Made by a program: the position numbers and the translations under genes. Positions 15,024 to 18,863 of a stretch of 18,863 bases of DNA are shown here, piece by piece. Each line of letters begins with the position of its first letter. Position 1 is the first letter of the stretch. Source of the stretch: Burkholderiales bacterium (lineage in GTDB: Bacteria > Pseudomonadota > Gammaproteobacteria > Burkholderiales > Casimicrobiaceae); NCBI GenBank assembly GCA_031257235.1, contig JAIRPA010000069.1, forward strand, positions 1 through 18,863. The letters are read 5' to 3'. The notes under the pieces were generated by a model. That model was given only the letters and a program-made list of their open reading frames with translations, was not told the origin of the DNA and searched no databases.

Positions 15024-15323
15024 GGATTCAGAAGTCAGGGTTTCAGGATTCAGAGGTCAGGGATCAGAGGATTCGCCCAAAAGTAAAAACCTACACTCGC
15101 GGGTTCGGCAAAAAGTAAACCCCTACTTTTTGCCGGTTAAAAATTACCAAAAAAGTACCGGCGAAGCCGGATACTTTTTTGTAGGAAAGGCGAATGATGC
15201 AAACCCCCGACTGCTTTGCAGTCACCCCCTTTTATAACGGGGGCTGGATTCTGCGACTTCGCTTCGCTACGCGCTTAAATGACGAGCTCTGATCCCTGAT
15301 CCCTGATTCCTGATACCTGATTT
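15024..15323 (+). repeat. Palindromic repeat cluster 5 (C, half A, G, A-L-B, E, C)
   Basis: Order: a GGATTCAGAAGTCAGGG tract (15024-15070), half A (15074-15085), CCTACACTCGCGGG (module G), A (15106-15135), linker, B subtype 1 (15148-15181, bulged A at 15171), TAGGAAAGGCG (15182-15192). Then module E with GACTGCtttGCAGTC and CCCCCTTTTATAACGGGGG palindromes, and a CTGATCCCTGATTCC tract (about 15287-15323). It occupies most of the 486-nt gap between the divergent metallopeptidase and lptM genes. From 14911 to 15023 I see nothing beyond A/T-rich sequence. This is the only cluster that is not at the 3' end of a gene. Confidence 0.87.
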
Positions 15324-15328
15324 CCGTC

Positions 15329-15357
15329 TTGCCCAATATTCCTATCGGTGATATGTT
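15329..15357 (+). promoter_or_regulatory. Candidate promoter for lptM-lysA
   Basis: TTGCCC (15329-15334), a 17-bp spacer, TATGTT (15352-15357), 39 nt before the lptM ATG and directly after the repeat cluster. Each box matches four of six consensus bases. A second AT-rich TATAAA at 15365 lacks a matching -35. Confidence 0.35.
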
Positions 15358-15396
15358 TTGCACTTATAAAAAACACCTTTTCTTTCCAAAATCACC

Positions 15397-15642
15397 ATGA
15401 CCTCTATTTTTCGTGTTCGCGCGTTGTGCTTCATGGCGCTGATGTCGCTTTTGGCTTTTTCCTTACTCGGATGCGGTATCAAAGGCCCTTTGTCTCCCCC
15501 TAAAAAACAAGAAACCGCGCATCAAACACAAACGTTTTCTTATGATGTTTTTGAGCGTGATTCTTTTTTAGGGTATGAGTCTTTTGCAAAACATCCCTTG
15601 TCGCCACATCGTCTTTTATCTTGTCTTACGGAGGCGGCATGA
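15397..15642 (+). CDS. lptM: LptM (YifL)-family small lipoprotein
   Basis: 81 aa. The signal peptide ends in lipobox LLGC with Cys at residue 26, followed at once by GIKGPLSPPKK. The LxGCGxKGPLxxP signature is diagnostic of LptM/YifL, an outer-membrane lipoprotein that helps assemble the LptD/LptE lipopolysaccharide translocon. The tail of about 40 residues after the signature is not recognisable. Its TGA stop (15640-15642) overlaps the lysA start region as ATGATG, so the two genes are translationally coupled. The lptM-lysA-dapF neighbourhood is the usual gammaproteobacterial setting for this gene, which strengthens the call. Confidence 0.85.
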   Translation: MTSIFRVRALCFMALMSLLAFSLLGCGIKGPLSPPKKQETAHQTQTFSYDVFERDSFLGYESFAKHPLSPHRLLSCLTEAA

Positions 15643-16883
15643 TGTTTGCTGAATATAAAAACGACTCGCTTTACATCGAAAAGGTCGCGTTTGCCGACAT
15701 TGCGCGGCAATTCGGAACGCCGTGTTACGTCTATTCCCGCGCGGCTTTATTGGAGAGCGCCCGCGAATTTATGGAGGCGTTTCCCGACGCGCTTCTTTGC
15801 TACGCCGTCAAAGCAAACGGCAATCTTGCCGTTTTGGAGACGTTTGCAAAATTAGGTTGCGGGTTTGATATTGTGTCGGGCGGCGAGTTGGCGCGCGTGA
15901 TTGCCGCGGGCGGAACGCCTTCCAAAATTGTTTATTCGGGCGTCGGAAAAACGGCAGAAGAAATTGAGTGCGCGTTAAATGCCGGCATTTTATGTTTCAA
16001 CGTGGAGTCTTTCTCCGAGTTGGATTTGATTGCCGCCGTGGCGGAAAAACTCAAGCTCATGGCGCCGGTGAGTTTTCGCGTGAATCCCGATGTTGATCCG
16101 AAAACGCATCCTTATATTTCGACCGGTCTTAAAGAAAATAAGTTTGGCATCCCGATTGAAGCCTGTCTTGACGCGTATCGTCGCGCGGCGGCACTGCCTT
16201 ACATTCGCGTGATCGGGATTGACATGCACATCGGTTCGCAATTGACGGCGATCGCGCCTTTTGCCGATGCCGTGCAAAAATTACTGCCGGTGATTGACGC
16301 GTTGAACCGTGAAGGCATCTCGCTTCATCACATTGATTTGGGTGGCGGCATCGGGGTGACTTACCGCGACGAGACCGTTCCGCCTTTAAAAGAATGGGCG
16401 GCGGCGGCTCAACGTATTTTGGGCAATCGCGCCGAACGGTTGATTGTTGAACCGGGGCGGCGCATGGTGGCGCGCGCGGGGTTTTTGTTATCGCGCGTGA
16501 TTCATTTAAAGCCGGGGTCGCCTCATCAGTTTGCGATTGTTGATGCCGCGATGAATGATCTCATGCGTCCCGCGCTTTATGAGGCGTGGCATCCTGTTTT
16601 GCCGGTCGTCCAACATCACGACGTGCCCAAAACCCACTGGAACATTGTCGGTCCCGTCTGTGAAACGGCAGACTTTCTTGCCAAAGATCGCGCGCTTTCG
16701 TTGAAGCAAAATGATTGGATTGCGGTGGGCGTGGCGGGGGCTTATGGTTCTTCGATGAGCTCAAATTACAACGCAAGACCTCGCGCCGCAGAGGTGATGG
16801 TCGATGGTGATCGCGCGTATTTGATTCGCAAACGGGAGACGATAGAATCCTTATTCGCGAATGAAACCGGTTTGATTTTATAA
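15642..16883 (+). CDS. lysA: Diaminopimelate decarboxylase
   Basis: 413 aa from the second ATG of ATGATG, placed 7 nt after GGAGG; the first ATG (15639) is 4 nt from it and also possible. This PLP enzyme converts meso-diaminopimelate to L-lysine, the last step of lysine synthesis. The alanine-racemase-like barrel has the PLP lysine at 57 in CYAVKANGN, HIGSQ at 196-200, the phosphate-binding glycines at 234-236 in GGGIGV and EPGR at 270-273. The C-terminal beta domain has the active-site Cys340-Glu341-Thr342 (VCETADFLAKDR), contributed to the partner subunit, and GAYGSSMSSNYNARPR near the end. Its substrate is made by DapF, encoded about 1 kb downstream. No terminator is visible after it. Confidence 0.97.
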   Translation: MFAEYKNDSLYIEKVAFADIARQFGTPCYVYSRAALLESAREFMEAFPDALLCYAVKANGNLAVLETFAKLGCGFDIVSGGELARVIAAGGTPSKIVYSGVGKTAEEIECALNAGILCFNVESFSELDLIAAVAEKLKLMAPVSFRVNPDVDPKTHPYISTGLKENKFGIPIEACLDAYRRAAALPYIRVIGIDMHIGSQLTAIAPFADAVQKLLPVIDALNREGISLHHIDLGGGIGVTYRDETVPPLKEWAAAAQRILGNRAERLIVEPGRRMVARAGFLLSRVIHLKPGSPHQFAIVDAAMNDLMRPALYEAWHPVLPVVQHHDVPKTHWNIVGPVCETADFLAKDRALSLKQNDWIAVGVAGAYGSSMSSNYNARPRAAEVMVDGDRAYLIRKRETIESLFANETGLIL

Positions 16884-16966
16884 TTTTTCTATGGGGCGGC
16901 TTGTGTTTTTGGTGTGCGAAAATCACAACATTATTCTTATTTCTATAAATTATCATTGATAAAAAG

Positions 16967-16994
16967 TTGCAATTTATCTTGATACGGTTAGAAT
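16967..16994 (+). promoter_or_regulatory. Candidate promoter for the H1-like gene
   Basis: TTGCAA (16967-16972), 16-bp spacer, TAGAAT (16989-16994), in a distinctly A/T-rich stretch. It would give a leader of about 85 nt before the ATG. The rest of the 203-nt lysA-to-H1 gap shows no other clear signal. Confidence 0.5.
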
Positions 16995-17086
16995 GCGCGC
17001 AGTGGCATCGTTTTTTTATCAAAGATAATTTTAAAAACGCAGCGCCACAATGTGGTTGATTCAGTAACTCAGACAGGAGAAGAGAA

Positions 17087-17449
17087 ATGGCTGAACTAGC
17101 ATTTGGTTGGGGTGCATCCGCACCGAAAAAGTCGGCAAAAAAAGCCGCGAAGAAATCGGCAAAGAAAGTAGCGAAGAAATCCGCGAAAAAGTCCGTCAAA
17201 AAAGCGGCAAAGAAAGTTGCTAAGAAGTCCGTAAGAAAAGTCGCCAAAAAATCGGCGAAAAAGACGGTCAAAAAAGTAGCTAAGAAATCCGCAAAGAAGA
17301 CGGTCAAAAAAGCCGCTAAGAAAACAGCTAAAAGACCTGCGAAGAAAGTTGCCAAGAAAGGCGCCAAAAAAGTAGCGAAGAAATCCGCGAAGAAACCGGC
17401 AAAGAAAGCAACCAAGAAAGTCGCAAGAAAAGTCGCAAAAAGGAAATAA
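17087..17449 (+). CDS. Lysine-rich histone-H1-like DNA-binding protein
   Basis: 120 aa with AGGAGAAGAG just upstream of the ATG. After a short distinct head, MAELAFGWGASAP, the rest is about 26 tandem four-residue repeats of the form [S/A/V/T/P][A/V]KK, with occasional R for K, ending RKVAKRK. Composition is almost only Lys, Ala, Ser, Val and Thr, like the tails of bacterial H1-like proteins (Hc1/Hc2, AlgP, BpH1). Such proteins bind and compact DNA non-specifically. It has its own promoter and a strong terminator, so it is a single-gene unit sitting between lysA and dapF. The repeat nature means length may vary between strains. A more exact family is not assignable. Confidence 0.85.
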   Translation: MAELAFGWGASAPKKSAKKAAKKSAKKVAKKSAKKSVKKAAKKVAKKSVRKVAKKSAKKTVKKVAKKSAKKTVKKAAKKTAKRPAKKVAKKGAKKVAKKSAKKPAKKATKKVARKVAKRK

Positions 17450-17469
17450 CCGTTCAATAAACGGCAGTA

Positions 17470-17499
17470 AAAAGGGCAACGCATGTTGCCCTTTTTTTT
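17470..17499 (+). terminator. Rho-independent terminator of the H1-like gene
   Basis: Perfect stem GGGCAAC (17474-17480), loop GCAT, GTTGCCC (17485-17491), then eight T. An A run on the 5' side extends the stem. It lies 24 nt past the stop and is a textbook intrinsic terminator. Confidence 0.92.
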
Positions 17500-17506
17500 G
17501 GGGCGG

Positions 17507-17795
17507 CGGCAAAAAGTAAACCCCTACTTTTTGCCGGTAAGGATTACCAAAAAATCGCGGGGAGACCCCGACGATTTTTTGCAGAAAAGGCGGCGGCGGG
17601 CAATCGAAACTTTTTTGATCCCTGATTACTGACCTCTGATCCCTGAAACGCAGAATCCACACGCCGCGAAGCGGCGTCATTGCGGGCTCGACCCGCAATC
17701 CGGTTTTATCGCATTTCCTACAAAAAAGGATCAGGCTTTGCCTGTCCTTTTTTGCAAATACAAACCGCCCAAAAGTAGGTTTTTACTTTTGGGCG
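17507..17795. repeat. Palindromic repeat cluster 6 (inverted A-B units around C and D)
   Basis: Plus-strand unit: A (17507-17536), linker 17536-17548 as a perfect hairpin GGTAA-GGA-TTACC, B subtype 3 (17548-17581, loop AGA, bulged A at 17571), tail CAGAAAAGGCGG. Core: a CTGATTACTGACCTCTGATCC tract (about 17615-17660), CGCCGCGAAGCGGCG, and module D (CATTGCGGGCTC...GACCCGCAATCCGG). Minus-strand unit: B subtype 2 (17721-17754) and A of the CGCCCAAAAGTA type (17766-17795). Together with the preceding terminator it fills the gap between the H1-like gene and dapF. No gene is seen here. Confidence 0.9.
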
Positions 17796-17820
17796 AATTT
17801 CGCCGCTCCTCCCCTCACGG

Positions 17821-17849
17821 TTGAACATAAACCGTGACTGCGGTACATT
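17821..17849 (+). promoter_or_regulatory. Candidate dapF promoter
   Basis: TTGAAC (17821-17826), 17-bp spacer, TACATT (17844-17849), 31 nt before the dapF ATG, immediately after repeat cluster 6. Four of six matches in each box. It overlaps an upstream in-frame extension of dapF, which argues against that extension being translated. Confidence 0.45.
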
Positions 17850-17880
17850 ACTGCGTCTTTCGCATTTGAGCGCCACAATT

Positions 17881-18738
17881 ATGACCGGTCTAAATTCCTT
17901 ACCTTTCACCAAAATGCACGGCTTGGGCAACGATTTTATCTTGCTCAACGGCTTTACCGAACCTCTAACGCTTTCAACCGAGCTTATCCGAAAATTAGCG
18001 CATCGAAGATTGGGCATCGGTTGCGATCAGTTGATCGTGGTCGAAAAACCCACAAACCGCAACGCGGACTTTTTCTACCGCATTTATAACAACGACGGCA
18101 GCGAAGCCGGGCAGTGCGGGAACGGTGCGCGGTGCTTTGCCATTTACGTGTCGACACACGGTCTGACCCCCAAAAAGAAACTTCGCCTGCAAACCTTAAC
18201 TTCCGTGATTGAAACCAAGATTGAAGATAACGGCGATGTCAGCGTTGACATGGGCGCGCCGATTTTTGATCCTAAAAAAGTTCCTTTCACCGGCGGCGCC
18301 GGTGCGATTGTCGAATCCATTGACTTATTAGGGGAGTCGGTGCCGATTTCGGTGTTGTCGATGGGCAACCCGCACGCGGTACAAGTTGTGCCTAATATTC
18401 TCGAAGCGCCGGTTTCGACGCAAGGGTCTTTTTTGGAAACGCATGTGCGTTTTCCCAAAGGGGTCAACGCGGGTTACATGCAGGTCGTCAGCAAAGATCA
18501 CATCCGCTTGCGGGTCTGGGAGCGCGGCGTGGACGAAGAAACGATGGCGTGTGGAACAGGTGCGTGCGCCGCGGTGGTGGCGGGCATTCGTCGCGGTTTA
18601 TTGAATGATCTGGTCACGGTCGAGACCAAAGGCGGGTTTTTATCCGTCTATTGGGACAGCAGCAAACCTGATTCATCGGTGATTTTACGCGGACCTACCG
18701 TCACCTCATTTGAGGGTGTGTGGACACAACCGACTTAA
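17881..18738 (+). CDS. dapF: Diaminopimelate epimerase
   Basis: 285 aa from ATG 17881; family proteins begin near FTKMHGLGNDFI, here residues 9-20. It interconverts LL- and meso-diaminopimelate without PLP, using two cysteines as acid and base. Both are present: Cys79 in GQCGNGARC and Cys224 in MACGTGACAA. Other conserved segments are YNNDGSEA (69-76), MGNPHAV (161-167) and WERGVDEET (213-221). Meso-diaminopimelate feeds both peptidoglycan and LysA. An open extension to 17821 crosses the candidate promoter and is rejected. No clear Shine-Dalgarno. It is followed after 13 nt by a DUF484 gene, the standard gammaproteobacterial order. Confidence 0.96.
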   Translation: MTGLNSLPFTKMHGLGNDFILLNGFTEPLTLSTELIRKLAHRRLGIGCDQLIVVEKPTNRNADFFYRIYNNDGSEAGQCGNGARCFAIYVSTHGLTPKKKLRLQTLTSVIETKIEDNGDVSVDMGAPIFDPKKVPFTGGAGAIVESIDLLGESVPISVLSMGNPHAVQVVPNILEAPVSTQGSFLETHVRFPKGVNAGYMQVVSKDHIRLRVWERGVDEETMACGTGACAAVVAGIRRGLLNDLVTVETKGGFLSVYWDSSKPDSSVILRGPTVTSFEGVWTQPT

Positions 18739-18751
18739 CGATTGATGAGAT

Positions 18752-18863
18752 ATGAATCTGATGAACCCGAATACCGTTCTTGAATTTCTGCGCGCGCATC
18801 CGAATTTTCTTGATGAAAACGGTTTGATGTTGCTTGAAAAACCCAAAGCGCAAGACCGCTCGC
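18752..18863 (+). CDS. DUF484-family protein, N-terminus (partial)
   Basis: The first 37 codons are in the window and the gene continues past the right edge. The translation starts MNLMNPNTVLEFLRAHPNF and continues LDENGLMLL; the VLEFLRAHPNFL type of opening is characteristic of DUF484 proteins encoded between dapF and xerC in gammaproteobacteria. Function of the family is poorly defined. The start may instead be the ATG three codons later (18761). It is probably co-transcribed with dapF. Confidence 0.8.
   Translation, partial: MNLMNPNTVLEFLRAHPNFLDENGLMLLEKPKAQDRS

Noticed and set aside
16945..16963. Second Fur-box-like sequence upstream of the H1-like gene
   Set aside because: TAAATTATCATTGATAA has only partial matches and poor dyad symmetry. 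It is more likely ordinary A/T-rich promoter DNA.
16561..17698. Long minus-strand open frames rich in Phe/Ala/Leu opposite the H1-like gene
   Set aside because: They are the antisense of the period-12 lysine-rich repeat, which keeps all frames open. They run through the terminator and repeat cluster or into lysA, with no start signals.
1..18863. tRNA, rRNA, insertion sequence transposase or phage genes
   Set aside because: None was recognised by reading either strand. The repeats have no transposase within this window.

Overview
The window looks like a chromosomal segment from a gammaproteobacterium of moderate GC content. I cannot name genus or species. The evidence is gene order. lptM-lysA-dapF-DUF484, ridA-recG and trxA-rho are neighbourhoods typical of that class, and the ferredoxin closely resembles the Azotobacter/Pseudomonas seven-iron type.

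Layout. From 1 to 4549 there is a minus-strand iron, heme or siderophore uptake operon: TonB-dependent receptor, anchored substrate-binding protein, FecCD-type permease and the first codons of the ATPase. A Fur box overlaps its promoter. A Crp/Fnr-type regulator is divergent from it at 4613-5305. A class II Fic AMP-transferase (5547-6725) follows, preceded by a striking operator array. Next comes a housekeeping run: ridA, recG and mtgA (7029-10422), then rho and trxA on the minus strand with fdxA divergent (10812-12970). A minus-strand lipoprotein with an HExxH metallopeptidase signature occupies 13162-14910. The window ends with lptM-lysA, a lysine-rich histone-H1-like protein, dapF and the start of a DUF484 gene (15397 to the end).

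The most unusual feature is not a gene. Six intergenic regions (about 5314-5436, 6713-6936, 10430-10811, 12973-13157, 15024-15323 and 17507-17795) are mosaics of one family of palindromic repeats. The core unit is about 85 bp and has a fixed order: hairpin A, a linker of about 13 nt, hairpin B, then a TAGGAAAGGCG-like tail. Hairpin B occurs in three sequence subtypes whose stem arms change in a base-paired, compensatory way. A single bulged A and a purine triloop stay in the same place. That is a covariation signal for a conserved folded structure. The clusters abut stop codons and divide the window into blocks of about 1-5 kb. They could act as two-way terminators, as MITE/REP-like mobile elements, or both.

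Functional links. Iron control (Fur box, TonB receptor, ABC transporter) is grouped with a regulator that probably reads a related signal. LysA and DapF catalyse two late steps of the diaminopimelate/lysine pathway, which feeds peptidoglycan synthesis, where MtgA also acts. Fic and the metallopeptidase lipoprotein look like accessory genes set among core genes, each flanked on both sides by the repeats.
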